DNA from: Leisingera daeponensis
GTDB lineage: Bacteria; Pseudomonadota; Alphaproteobacteria; Rhodobacterales; Rhodobacteraceae
Assembly (NCBI RefSeq): GCF_019801465.1
Contig: NZ_JAHVJA010000002.1
Location: 620,001 to 684,000, forward strand
Reading direction: 5' to 3'
Length of the DNA: 64,000 nt
Below are positions 8,650-17,164 of this stretch, in pieces. Position 1 is the stretch's first letter, and each line of letters opens with the position of its first letter. The notes beneath the pieces are model-generated. The model was not told the origin of the DNA. It saw only the letters and a program-made list of their open reading frames with translations, and did no database searches. The position numbers and the translations under genes are program-made.

Positions 8650-10112
8650 TGTTCGATTTCTACTCAGCTGACTATCGTCGAATGCTTTTCCCGATGTCGA
8701 CAAACCGCTACTTGATCGAGAATGGACAAGCCGAGATTGCGGAGTTTTTGAATCGTTGCCTTGATCCCAATCAGGAAGCTTTTTCATTTCGTTCGCAAAC
8801 TAGGGTTTATGCCGGGAAGCCCGGTTTTCACCTGAGGCGAACTGTTAAATTGGACCCTGTGGCGGAGTATTTTATATACGATCTCGTCCTGCGAAATAGA
8901 ACGCGCTTCAGAGCGCCCTACCACGAGCACAAGAAGCATTTCGGCTACCGCTTTCAAGACGGCGAGCCACTTAATCCTTCGGGATCATATCGAGGATATA
9001 AGGGGGCCATCGCTGCGTATCGAGATCAATTCAGATACAGCTTGAGCTTCGATGTCGCTGCATATTTCAACTCAATTTACCACCATGACTTGGTTTCTTG
9101 GCTGTCCAGAACCGGAGCATCTGAACAGGATTACCAAGCGTTTGGTCAGTTTCTTCGAGAAATAAACACGGGGCGGTCAGTCGATTGTCTGCCACAAGGC
9201 ATTTACCCAACGAAGATGATCGGTAACGATTTCCTCCGTTTTGTCGAACAGTTTCACGGATTGCGCAGCAATGCGGTTGTTAGGTTTATGGACGATTTTG
9301 TACTTTTTTCTGACTCTCGGCGTGATCTTCGTCACGACTTCATTACGATCCAGGGCTTGTTGGGTGAGAAAGGCCTTTCACTGAATCCTAACAAGACCAG
9401 CGACGGAGTGCGGGAAAATGTTGAACTTGAAGATGCTATCGAAGACGTAAGGATACAGCTACTTCAAAGGCGGCGTGTTGTTATCAGCGACTATGATGGC
9501 ATTCCCGATGAAGAGGTCGAAGTCGAACAAGATTTGTCGGATGAAGAAATGGGCTTTCTGCGAGGCTTACTACAACAAGATGATATCGAAGAAGAGGACG
9601 CAGAGCTCGTGCTGGCGTTGATGGCAGAGCATGCCGAAGAAGCGATTGACCGTCTTGCAGACATAGCGCGCCGTTTTCCACACCTATTCAAGAATATTCA
9701 CTCATTTTGCCTTGAAGCGGAAGGCGAAGAAGCAATAGCCGCATTCGTCTTGGAACTACTTCGCGACAATGACGCGATGATCTACGAGTTTCAGCTCTTT
9801 TGGCTAACCCACATTCTTGAAGATCGGCTTCTGAACACCAATTCAGCGGCCGAGATCATAGACAGGTTGAACAATCATCCAAACGCCACATCGATCTCAA
9901 GAGCCAAACTCCTCGAAATCCCCGACTTGAGGTACGGTTTAGTAGAGCTTCGCGACGCCCATTTGGGTGCTGGGCAATCCGATTGGTTGTCCTGGTCTAG
10001 CGCCGTCGGCCACAGAGGATTGAATAGGATCGACCGCCGTCACAGGCTGGGTTACTTTGCCAAAGCGTCAAACTACAACAAGCTTGTGTTTGACATAGTG
10101 TCGAAGGATTGA
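8649..10112 (+). CDS. Reverse transcriptase of the defence-associated (UG/Abi-like) type
   Basis: A 487-residue protein with the RT palm motifs: motif A SFDVAAYF with D135, an LPQG block, and motif C FMDDF with D215 and D216, so the catalytic aspartates are kept. The GxPxS-like segment reads GIYPTK, unlike group II intron or retron RTs. About 250 residues follow the palm: an acidic insert (about 280-310), then mostly helical sequence, as in UG/Abi defence RTs with HEAT-like repeats. ATG at 8649 overlaps the HerA stop (TGATG); the TTG at 8646 is unnecessary. The group within UG/Abi could not be assigned by eye. The product may be protein-primed or templated by an adjacent RNA; this is inference. 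Confidence 0.85.
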   Translation: MFDFYSADYRRMLFPMSTNRYLIENGQAEIAEFLNRCLDPNQEAFSFRSQTRVYAGKPGFHLRRTVKLDPVAEYFIYDLVLRNRTRFRAPYHEHKKHFGYRFQDGEPLNPSGSYRGYKGAIAAYRDQFRYSLSFDVAAYFNSIYHHDLVSWLSRTGASEQDYQAFGQFLREINTGRSVDCLPQGIYPTKMIGNDFLRFVEQFHGLRSNAVVRFMDDFVLFSDSRRDLRHDFITIQGLLGEKGLSLNPNKTSDGVRENVELEDAIEDVRIQLLQRRRVVISDYDGIPDEEVEVEQDLSDEEMGFLRGLLQQDDIEEEDAELVLALMAEHAEEAIDRLADIARRFPHLFKNIHSFCLEAEGEEAIAAFVLELLRDNDAMIYEFQLFWLTHILEDRLLNTNSAAEIIDRLNNHPNATSISRAKLLEIPDLRYGLVELRDAHLGAGQSDWLSWSSAVGHRGLNRIDRRHRLGYFAKASNYNKLVFDIVSKD

Positions 10113-10185
10113 GCGGGTCTTTAGGGTTCGCTTGAATTTTCGATATTGTCAGTACTACCAAATTTTGCACAGGGTCCGGTCTGGG

Positions 10186-10227
10186 GAAGCTGCGTCACAG
10201 CATCTGGCTAAATCAGCAAAGTCCGCT
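10186..10227 (+). repeat. Two-block repeat, copy 1
   Basis: Block one (10186-10202) reads GAAGCTGCGTCACAGCA and can fold as a small hairpin with a GCTG/CAGC stem. Block two (10216-10227) reads GCAAAGTCCGCT. The same two blocks recur in the same order beyond the next gene. Similar intergenic elements are scattered in Rhodobacteraceae genomes, as far as I recall. Confidence 0.55.
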
Positions 10228-10306
10228 AGGGACCGATGTCTCGGATTTACATAGCCTTAGGTTCGCAGACCATGGACATAACTTTCCAAAATTTAGGAGC
10301 ATTAAG

Positions 10307-10750
10307 GTGACGGATGATCTACCTGCCACAAGAACCGAAGTATTTCGTTATACTGATGAACTCGGAAACGAGAAGTTGCTTGCCGTCGCGCCTTTGAGGC
10401 GTTGGGCGGAATCGAATTGTGATCTGAAGGGGATCCCTATTGATGTTCGCAAGGTTGAGGACATGTTCGAAAACGAAAAAATCGATCAGGAACACCTACG
10501 GCGACACACAATGACGCGAGACCCACGTCCAATTATAGTTTGCGAGAACTTCCGAGGGATGGCGTCGGAGATTGTCGACGGAAACCACACCTATGCAGCT
10601 ATGGCGACCGCTGTCGCCTTAGCCGAACGGTCGGGTATGCGCTTGCCGATGGAACCAACTGTTCCCGGCTACGTGATCACCCGAGCGCAAATGGAACGTT
10701 TCTTGCTACCGCCTGAAGTTTTGCTACCCTCTTCACTTGCCGACAATTAG
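10307..10750 (+). CDS. Small ParB/sulfiredoxin-fold-like protein
   Basis: A 147-residue protein with GTG at 10307 and AGGAG at 10295-10299, seven bases away, a good ribosome binding site. The centre carries RPIIVCENFRG and EIVDGNHTYAAM, resembling the ParB/Srx nucleotide-binding signature (a D/E-G-N/H-R-type loop followed by a helix). Known relatives range from ParB CTPases to small nucleases and kinases; without more sequence I cannot choose. It lies about 195 bases past the RT and is flanked on both sides by the same two-block repeat, so it may be a separate cassette rather than part of the RT operon. Confidence 0.6.
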   Translation: MTDDLPATRTEVFRYTDELGNEKLLAVAPLRRWAESNCDLKGIPIDVRKVEDMFENEKIDQEHLRRHTMTRDPRPIIVCENFRGMASEIVDGNHTYAAMATAVALAERSGMRLPMEPTVPGYVITRAQMERFLLPPEVLLPSSLADN

Positions 10751-11117
10751 ATTGCGGCCCGGTTGAATGTCTACCTAATTGGGGCGCAACTCCATCAAAG
10801 TCTGGTTTGGTGAAGCTGCGTTGCAGCAATCGACATCGAGGCGAAAGTCGGTTCAGGGCCGGCCACGTCAATAGGGCCGACCTTGGTCCCCACTCTGCAA
10901 AGTCCGCTCTCCGCAAGGCGGTGGCCGAAGCCTGCCTTGCGTGGCTCGGTCGGCAAACGTCTTATCCCCAATCAATGGCTCGCCGTGCGGAAGCGGCTGG
11001 AATTGCATGGAGTCGGGTATGTGGTCAAATCGCGTGGCAAGGCGTCCGTATGACCTATCGCTATGGCAAGGTGAGTCGGTTGGATCTATATGTGGGGAGC
11101 ATTTGAGAGATAGAGCG
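10751..11117. other. Intergenic stretch with repeat copy 2
   Basis: About 370 bases with no gene I can support. It contains the second copy of the two-block repeat and a GC-rich part (10900-11080). A 99-residue frame (10807-11106) has arginine-rich, shadow-like composition and was not accepted. Confidence 0.4.
10812..10908 (+). repeat. Two-block repeat, copy 2
   Basis: Block one (10812-10828) differs from copy 1 at two of 17 bases and can form a GCTGC/GCAGC hairpin. Block two (10897-10908) is identical over 12 bases. The spacing between blocks is 68 bases here against 13 in copy 1, so one copy has gained or lost DNA. Confidence 0.5.
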
Positions 11118-11654
11118 ATGAATTGGTTTAAGCGAAGCACGAAGTTGACGGCGAGCACGGCGCGGAGGATTACCGGCATAAGCACGCCGTTGGGCGGTAT
11201 GCAGTGGGCGGACCCGGGGCCGTCAGAGGCGGAGGTGGTGCGAGGGTTTCTCGTGTTCTTGGAGGACCGTCGCGTCCTATATAACGCGATGCAGTTGGAG
11301 GTGCCGCATCAGGTCAAACACTCGATCCACGAGATACGCGAAGAATGCACGCGCACTTTGCAGCAGCTCGGTGCCAACGCCTTCGCAACACCGCCCCTGC
11401 GAACCATCAGGGCCGCGAGCCGCCAGTATCACAACGACTGCAACGAGCAGTTCCACAACATGGTGCATGACTGGGAGGGTGACAGGTATGACCGACACCG
11501 CTTCGGTCCAGGGTTCTTCACTGCTCTAGGTGCATACCGCGCGTCGGTCGGGTATCAGGTGGCGTTGCTTGCCGCGCACTATGACATAGACGTGGAGGGA
11601 GACTTGGCGACAGTGATACCGGGCACGGTGACGGAACAACTACCAGACGAGTGA
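11118..11654 (+). CDS. DUF6650 family protein
   Basis: A 178-residue protein beginning MNWFKR, followed by TGISTPLGGMQW and FLEDRRVLYNAMQLEVP, which I recognise as the DUF6650 pattern. Function is unknown; members are often seen in accessory regions. ATG at 11118 was chosen because it opens this conserved block; the longer frame from 10941 adds unlikely sequence. It lies 13 bases before the truncated HNH gene, so the two were probably one transcription unit. Confidence 0.7.
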   Translation: MNWFKRSTKLTASTARRITGISTPLGGMQWADPGPSEAEVVRGFLVFLEDRRVLYNAMQLEVPHQVKHSIHEIREECTRTLQQLGANAFATPPLRTIRAASRQYHNDCNEQFHNMVHDWEGDRYDRHRFGPGFFTALGAYRASVGYQVALLAAHYDIDVEGDLATVIPGTVTEQLPDE

Positions 11655-11667
11655 GGTAGGACGACCG

Positions 11668-12147
11668 ATGGCGATAACCGACCCCGACACCGACCAGCGC
11701 GTCCGCTTGGACCGCGACCTGGCAGAGCTCTACGCGAAGGAGGTGAACGCGCTGAGCGCGACTGAATGCCTGCACGAGCGCACCGAGCTTCGCCGTGGCT
11801 TCAACAAGGGCGGCGGACCAATTGTGCGGCATCAGTGCCTCGACTGCGGGCTGCTCGTGGACAACCCTGTGAAGCGCACGCCCGATACCGACCTACTACC
11901 CGAGATAGACGAGGCGCTGAACCCGACCTACGAGGCGAAGCGGAAGGGCGAGTGGGACGCGCTGCGCCGCCGCTACGTCGCCCTCCAAGAGAGCCGGTGG
12001 CGAGGTAGCGCCGAGGGCAAGTCATACTTCCAAAGGTCACACGCCGACTACCTTGCCTCGCCCGAGTGGGCGGAGCGGCAGTCGCTGGTGATGGATCGTG
12101 CCAACGGCCTATGCGAGGCGGTCGCTCAACACAATCACTCAGGCTGA
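11668..12147 (+). pseudogene. HNH-type protein truncated at the nuclease domain
   Basis: A 159-residue frame. A CxxC zinc knuckle (CLDCGLL) lies near residue 59. The part SPEWAERQSLVMDRANGLCE is the usual lead-in to an HNH domain, where a second cysteine and a histidine-rich core should follow. Instead the frame ends 11 residues later (AVAQHNHSG). The break is at about 12115-12120, next to the 3' end of an oppositely oriented gene, so the tail was probably lost in a rearrangement. The product, if made, should lack nuclease activity. Confidence 0.6.
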
Positions 12148-12392
12148 ATTGGATGACCGCTGAATAGAAGCTGCACCGTAGCGTTCATCGTCTCGCTCAA
12201 GGTCTGCTTTGGGCCGGTCAGGTTTCGAAGGGCGAAGACGGTTCGCAACTTTGCAGCGGCAGCTTCCTGCGCTTTGCTGACGGCCACCTGCAGATTCTGA
12301 TGCGTCGTGAGGGGTAATTCCAGCTGAGCCTGACGGATCGAGCCACAGGCGCCGTTCGTCTCAGGACAATCGAACAGCGAACTATACTCCAT
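12135..12392 (-). CDS. Hypothetical 85-residue protein
   Basis: A small minus-strand ORF starting MEYSSLFDCPET. Its ATG overlaps the stop of the DUF6880 gene (ATGGAGTATAG), so it would be translationally coupled. The sequence looks like a real alpha-helical protein (QAQLELPLTTHQNLQVAVSKAQEA split over two helices), without signal peptide. I recognise no family. Its 3' end touches the truncated HNH gene, so the last residues may not be original. Confidence 0.45.
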   Translation of the reverse strand: MEYSSLFDCPETNGACGSIRQAQLELPLTTHQNLQVAVSKAQEAAAAKLRTVFALRNLTGPKQTLSETMNATVQLLFSGHPIQPE

Positions 12393-13620
12393 CGGAGGCC
12401 TCCCGCACGCGCGCCCAGAAGGCTGCCTTTCGCTGATGCGCCTTTCGCAGGCCCTGAATGAAAGCGTCGTGCTCGGGGCGGCCCTGATAGTTCCCGATCG
12501 CCGCATCCGCATCGGCGCAAGAGGCTAGATGACGGGCGGCGTGGCCGTAGCGGCTCGATCGTGCGCGCTCTAGTGCGAACTCGATCATCGAGCGCCAAAT
12601 CAGAACTGCGGCCAGCGGTTGCGCGGACGACAGCGCCTCCGCAGCCGGTGTGAGGATCTCGTAAGCGTCCCCATCAATCTCTTCGGTTCGGCTCAGCACC
12701 AACTGCGCCGCCAACGTAAGGTCCGGCCGGGCAAAACAGAACGCCAGGCCTGCTTCGATGGGCGAGAACAACAAGACCACCTCGCGGGCGCGGTCTTCGG
12801 TCTCGACATCATCGAAGTCCGGTAGGCGCTTCAACAGGCGACGAAGCGCACCACGGCAGAGGCATCGCTCGAAGCGAGCCCATAGCGAACGCCGCAGGCC
12901 CTCTTCGCGTCCCAGAGCTTCAAGGCAAGCGAAGTGGGCATCGTCCAACTCCGGCGGGTCGCACCACGCGCTATCGCGCGTTTCGCGGCTCAGTGCGATT
13001 TCCACGACCTGGAGGGCCTCCTCCGCACGCCCTGCGGCGAGCAGGCGCCCCGCGGCGTCCTGCGCGATAGTGTGATAGGTTAGCTGCTCGGCCAAGAGGT
13101 TCGGACAGAGCCGGCACGACACGATCGAATTCGCCATAGCCATTGCCCCGTAGCGCGTCGCAAATCATCTCCGCGAGTTCGAACGGGTGTTTGCTGATCT
13201 TGGGGGAAAGCCGTGCGATGGCCTCCTTCGCGTCATCCATGACGTCACCGATCAACCCGTTGCTGCCATCGGTCCGCTCATGGATGCCGGGCGCGAGATG
13301 CAGCAGCTCCCACAGGAGCTCGAAAGCTAGATCCGGGCTGTCGAATCCGATCCGCGTTTCGATCAGAGTGACCAGATCGCTGAGCTCTTTCACGAACTTC
13401 CTCTGGGTCTTCAGAGAGATGAAGCTGCCGGTTCGCCGGATCGACGCAAACCGCTTCCGAACATCCGCCGTCGCTTCCTGAGGGCTCTGATCCGCGGACA
13501 GCACCATGCGAACGCGTCGCTGTCGCGCGGCGTCGCCCTTCACGGCCTCGAGCAGAAGCTCCGCCAACACGTCCGTTCCAAGCTTGAAGAGGTTTTTTTG
13601 TCTAGGGCTCTCCGGGCCAT
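12382..13620 (-). pseudogene. DUF6880 family gene broken by two frameshifts
   Basis: Minus-strand gene of about 410 codons. Translation from the natural ATG at 13620 (MARRALDKK) leaves frame in a tract of seven A residues (13593-13599); one more A would restore KKNLFKLGTDVLAELL. The second part (RIGFDSPDLAFELLWELLHLAP in shorter blocks, ALSEPLG) leaves frame again near 13090-13093, and the last part (EQLTYHTIAQDAAGRLL to the stop) is in the third frame. The conserved DUF6880 end (FIQGLRKAHQRKAAFW) is present. The homopolymer break could be a sequencing error; the second is not in a homopolymer, so a true pseudogene is likely. Confidence 0.65.
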
Positions 13621-14080
13621 GGGCTCTCCATTCTTCCAGCGTCAGTGCTAGCGCCAATGACATCGGACAGAAACCACTGCATCGGCAGCTCCTGCCCTGC
13701 CCCGCATTATCGACGTCGGCAGACGGCACCCTTCGCCGGTCCGCAAGGATGCTGCGTGCCTGGCACTTCGATGCGCGACACCTCTCGCGACCGAGTTTCA
13801 ATCCACAAGTAACGCTCGTTCGACCCGAGTACCATTTGCGCGATCGCGACCGGCACCGAACACAAGAGCTACACAGGCAACAAAATCCATTTTTTCAGCT
13901 AGTTAAAAATCCATTCACCAAACAAGAACAGTCATCAGCTTGAGAGAAGACAGCGGTAGAGAGAGCACAGGCGCAGTACTTGGCGCTGGACACAGTCAAC
14001 AGCTGGCCGCCTACAACAATCGAAAATATCGCTGATTTTGACCGCCAGACACGACCGGAGAACCATTCCTATCGGGCAAG
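13621..14080. other. Intergenic region between the defence island and tRNA-Ser
   Basis: About 460 bases with no supported gene; overlapping frames in it are shadows of the DUF6880 gene or arginine-rich noise. The part 13870-14040 is AT-richer than the surroundings. As it ends exactly at the tRNA-Ser 3' end, an attachment site could lie here, but the matching repeat would be outside the window. Confidence 0.4.
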
Positions 14081-14170
14081 TGGCGGGGAGACAGGGATTC
14101 GAACCCTGGGAACGCTCTCACGTTCAACGGTTTTCAAGACCGCCGCATTCGACCACTCTGCCACCTCCCC
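14081..14170 (-). tRNA. tRNA-Ser (UGA)
   Basis: A 90-base class II tRNA on the minus strand with an encoded CCA end at 14081-14083. The acceptor stem pairs GGGGAGG with TCTCCCC, the discriminator is G, the anticodon loop is CTTGAAA (anticodon TGA), a long variable arm follows, and the T loop is GTTCGAATC. The 3' end faces the defence island. Confidence 0.95.
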
Positions 14171-14410
14171 GGTCCAACAGCGGTTTAGGATGCAACGCAG
14201 GGCGAGGCAAGGGGAAATCCCTACCGCAAGAGAAAAGCGCAGCTGCCCGTCTGGCGCGCGGAATTATGCCGCCGCCGCGGGTTTCCCTAGTGCTGCGCCC
14301 CCGCAGGGTTTTCATGGCCGGGTGTGCAGGCTATCATGCGGCCAAATCAAGAAGACCGGGCATTCCGGCAAGGGCGCAGAAGCGCCGCGGGCGCAGGCAA
14401 GGATGAGAGC

Positions 14411-15322
14411 ATGACAGATACCGTGTCGAGAGCAATGACGGCCCCGCGGATCGCCGCGGCGGCCTTGGGCCTGCTGGTGCTGGCCGGCTGCGAAGACGGG
14501 CCGAAACTGGGGTTTCTGGAACCGAAGCCCAAGGCCGAAGGACAGGTCCGCGCCTCCAGCAGCACCAAGCTGGTCGAGCGCGACGTGGAAGCGCCGGACG
14601 TTTTCCAGGTCACCGAAGCAGGCCTGTGGGACGGCCGCCCCTCGATCGGCGGCGTCTGGGTGGCGCACCCTGACACCAAGGACCCGGAGCGGGTGATCAT
14701 CCGCAACAATGCCAACGGCCAGTTCGTGATCGGCGCCCTGTTCCGGCGCGAGCGCGAGATCCCGGGGCCGAGACTGCAAGTATCCTCGGACGCCGCGGTC
14801 GCGCTTGGCCTGCTGGCCGGTGCACCGGTTGAGCTGAACGTCACCGCCCTGCGGCGTGAAGAGGTCGGCCAGGAACCGCTGCCGGAGGAGCAGAGCGCAG
14901 CCGAACCCGCCCTGGAAGACCCTGCAGAACTGAACGAGAACGCTCTCGCCAGCAGTGAAATTTCCGCGTCTGCGCTGGACCCTATCGCCGGTGCCGCAGC
15001 TGCAATCGACGCCTCTGCTCCGGCCGCAGCTGCACCGGCCAAGACTGAACCCGCCGCCGCCCCTGCGCCAAGGCCGCAGAAGTCCTCGCTGAGCAAACCG
15101 TACATCCAGATCGGCATCTTCAGCGTCGAGGCCAATGCCGAGCGCACCGCCAACATGATGCGCAGCGCCGGCATGGTGCCTGATGTGCGCGAGCAAACTG
15201 CCAGCGGCAAGTCCTTCTGGCGGGTGCTGGTCGGTCCGGCGCAAAGCAAAGCGGAACGCAGCCAACTGTTGAAAAGCGTAAAGGAAACCGGATTCGCGGA
15301 TGCTTATGCTGTCACAAACTGA
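14411..15322 (+). CDS. SPOR-domain lipoprotein
   Basis: A 303-residue lipoprotein: a hydrophobic leader ends in LAGC, giving an acylated cysteine after about 29 residues. The middle (about 155-225) is alanine- and proline-rich, a periplasmic linker. The C-terminal 75 residues (KPYIQIGIFSVEANAE and later FWRVLVGP) form a SPOR domain, which binds denuded glycan strands of peptidoglycan at the septum. ATG at 14411 is placed right before the leader. The 3' end overlaps the carboxypeptidase start, so both envelope genes are coexpressed; in alphaproteobacteria this pair is common, the lipoprotein resembling RlpA-neighbour proteins. Confidence 0.8.
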   Translation: MTDTVSRAMTAPRIAAAALGLLVLAGCEDGPKLGFLEPKPKAEGQVRASSSTKLVERDVEAPDVFQVTEAGLWDGRPSIGGVWVAHPDTKDPERVIIRNNANGQFVIGALFRREREIPGPRLQVSSDAAVALGLLAGAPVELNVTALRREEVGQEPLPEEQSAAEPALEDPAELNENALASSEISASALDPIAGAAAAIDASAPAAAAPAKTEPAAAPAPRPQKSSLSKPYIQIGIFSVEANAERTANMMRSAGMVPDVREQTASGKSFWRVLVGPAQSKAERSQLLKSVKETGFADAYAVTN

Positions 15323-16520
15323 CTCCCGAACTGCGCGTCTGGCGCGTGCCCTGAAATCTTCTCTGCGCACTGGCCTGGCAGCCGGGCTGGCAGTCAGCCT
15401 GTCGGCGCTGCCGGCCGCCGCCTTTGATACCAAGGCGCAGGCGGCCTATGTGCTTGATGCTGGCACTGACACGGTGCTGCTCTCGAAAAACGCGGATGTG
15501 CCGCTGCCGCCTGCGTCGATGTCCAAGCTGATGACGCTGTACGTGGCATTCGAGGCCCTGCGGGACGGGCGTCTGACGCTGGACGAGGAGCTTCCCGTCA
15601 GCGAGCACGCGATGAGCTACAAGGGCTCCACCATGTTCCTGGACACGCTGGACCGGGTGCGGGTCGAAGACCTGCTGCGCGGCATCATCGTGCTGTCGGG
15701 CAATGACGCCTGCGTAGTGATCGCAGAGGCTCTGAGCCCGGATGGAACCGAGGCCGGATTTGCCCGCTATATGACCAAGCGGGGCCAGGAACTGGGCATG
15801 ACCGCCTCGACCTTTGCCAACTCCAACGGCTGGCCTGCCGCCGGGCACCGGATGTCGGTGCATGACCTGGCAATCCTTGCTGAGCGGCTGATCGAGGATT
15901 TCCCGGAATACTATCCGCTGTTTGCCGAAACCAAGTTCGAGTTCGACGGCCGCGCACCGTCCAATGTCCGCAACCGCAACCCGCTCTTGAAGCTGGGCAT
16001 CGGCGCCGACGGGCTGAAGACCGGCCACACCGAGGAAGCGGGCTATGGCCTGGTCGGCTCTGCCAAACAGGGCGACCGGCGGGTGATTTTCGTGGTCTCG
16101 GGTCTGGACAGCGAACGCGTCAGGGCAGAGGAGGCAGAAGCCCTCGTTAACTGGTCGTTTCGCCAATTTACCAAGAAAACCGTTGCCAAGGAGGGCATCC
16201 CCATCGCCGAAGCCGAGATCTGGCGGGGGGCCGAGCGATCGGTAGGGCTGGTGCCGGCAGAGGATCTGGAAATCCTGCTGCCTTCGCTGGCGGGCGGCAC
16301 TATCGAGGGTGAAGTCGTTTACAGCGGCCCCATTGAGGCGCCGGTGGCCAAGGGCCAGCGTCTGGCAGAGCTGGTTCTGCAGCCCGAGGAACTGCCCGAG
16401 GTGCGGCTGCCGCTGGTGGCGGAAAGCGACGTTCCTGCAGGCGGCTTTGTCGTGCGGGTGAAAACCGCGGCACAGGTGCTGATCAAGCGTTTTCTGACCG
16501 GTCCCGAGGGGGCGCTGTGA
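15300..16520 (+). CDS. dacC: D-alanyl-D-alanine carboxypeptidase (PBP5/6 family)
   Basis: A 406-residue low-molecular-weight penicillin-binding protein that trims the terminal D-Ala of peptidoglycan stem peptides. All three active-site motifs are present: SMSK (SxxK) just after LPPA, SGN (SxN) in VLSGNDACV, and KTG in GLKTGHTEEAG. A signal peptide ending LPAAA precedes FDTKAQAAYV, so it is exported; the C-terminal PBP5-C domain follows from about residue 290 and probably ends in an amphipathic anchor. It starts inside the SPOR lipoprotein gene (15300, or 15306) and its stop overlaps the GTG of tmk. The dacC symbol is by family, not proven. Confidence 0.88.
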   Translation: MLMLSQTDSRTARLARALKSSLRTGLAAGLAVSLSALPAAAFDTKAQAAYVLDAGTDTVLLSKNADVPLPPASMSKLMTLYVAFEALRDGRLTLDEELPVSEHAMSYKGSTMFLDTLDRVRVEDLLRGIIVLSGNDACVVIAEALSPDGTEAGFARYMTKRGQELGMTASTFANSNGWPAAGHRMSVHDLAILAERLIEDFPEYYPLFAETKFEFDGRAPSNVRNRNPLLKLGIGADGLKTGHTEEAGYGLVGSAKQGDRRVIFVVSGLDSERVRAEEAEALVNWSFRQFTKKTVAKEGIPIAEAEIWRGAERSVGLVPAEDLEILLPSLAGGTIEGEVVYSGPIEAPVAKGQRLAELVLQPEELPEVRLPLVAESDVPAGGFVVRVKTAAQVLIKRFLTGPEGAL

Positions 16521-17164
16521 CAGCTGGCACGGGGCGCGGCCTGTTCATCACCTTTGAAGGCATCGACGGGTCCGGCAAGTCCACCCAGTGCCGCCTGCTG
16601 GCCGAGGCGCTGCAGGCCGAGGGCCGCGATGTCGTGCTAACGCGCGAACCTGGCGGCTCCCCCGGGGCTGAGGAGATCCGCCGCCTGGTGCTGGAGGGCG
16701 ATCCCGACCGCTGGTCGGCAGAAACCGAGCTGTTGCTGTTCATGGCGGCGCGGCGCGACCATCTGGAACGCACCATCGAACCTGCCCTCGCCGCGGGCAA
16801 GGTTGTGATCTGCGACCGCTTTGCCGACAGCACCCGGATGTATCAGGGCCTGTCGCGCGGCGACCTGCGCGCAGCAGTGGATCAGATGCACAAGCTGATG
16901 ATCGGACGCGAACCGGATCTGACCCTGCTCATTGACATGGACCCGGGTGAAGGGCTGGCGCGAGCAAAGGGGCGGCAGGGTACAGAAGAGCGGTTCGAGG
17001 ATTTCGGCGTCGAACTGCAGGAAAAGATGCGCGCGGGCTTCCTGGCGCTGGCGCATGAATTTGCCGGCCGCTTCCGGGTGGTCGATGGCGCCCGCCCGGT
17101 GGAAGACGTTGCCGCCGATGTCCGTAAACTGGCGGATGAGGCGCTGGAAGGGTCTGCTGCATGA
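16517..17164 (+). CDS. tmk: Thymidylate kinase
   Basis: A 215-residue dTMP kinase, making dTDP on the way to dTTP. The P-loop FEGIDGSGKST lies at residues 12-22, the DR(Y/F) motif reads CDRFADST, and the lid region contains RAKGRQGTEERFE. The GTG start overlaps the previous stop (GTGA), and the next gene, holB, starts in its own stop (ATGA), so dacC-tmk-holB are translated as a coupled run. Length and motifs are normal for the bacterial enzyme. Confidence 0.95.
   Translation: MTAGTGRGLFITFEGIDGSGKSTQCRLLAEALQAEGRDVVLTREPGGSPGAEEIRRLVLEGDPDRWSAETELLLFMAARRDHLERTIEPALAAGKVVICDRFADSTRMYQGLSRGDLRAAVDQMHKLMIGREPDLTLLIDMDPGEGLARAKGRQGTEERFEDFGVELQEKMRAGFLALAHEFAGRFRVVDGARPVEDVAADVRKLADEALEGSAA

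Noticed and set aside
8649-10112. Retron or group II intron identity for the RT
   Set aside because: No msr/msd-like inverted repeats were recognised beside it, there is no maturase domain or intron structure, and the GIYPTK segment differs from those classes.
10807-11106. 99-codon ORF before the DUF6650 gene
   Set aside because: Contains the two-block repeat, has no family match and is arginine-rich.
10941-11117. Longer start for the DUF6650 protein
   Set aside because: The added 59 residues have no family similarity; MNWFKR at 11118 is the conserved start.
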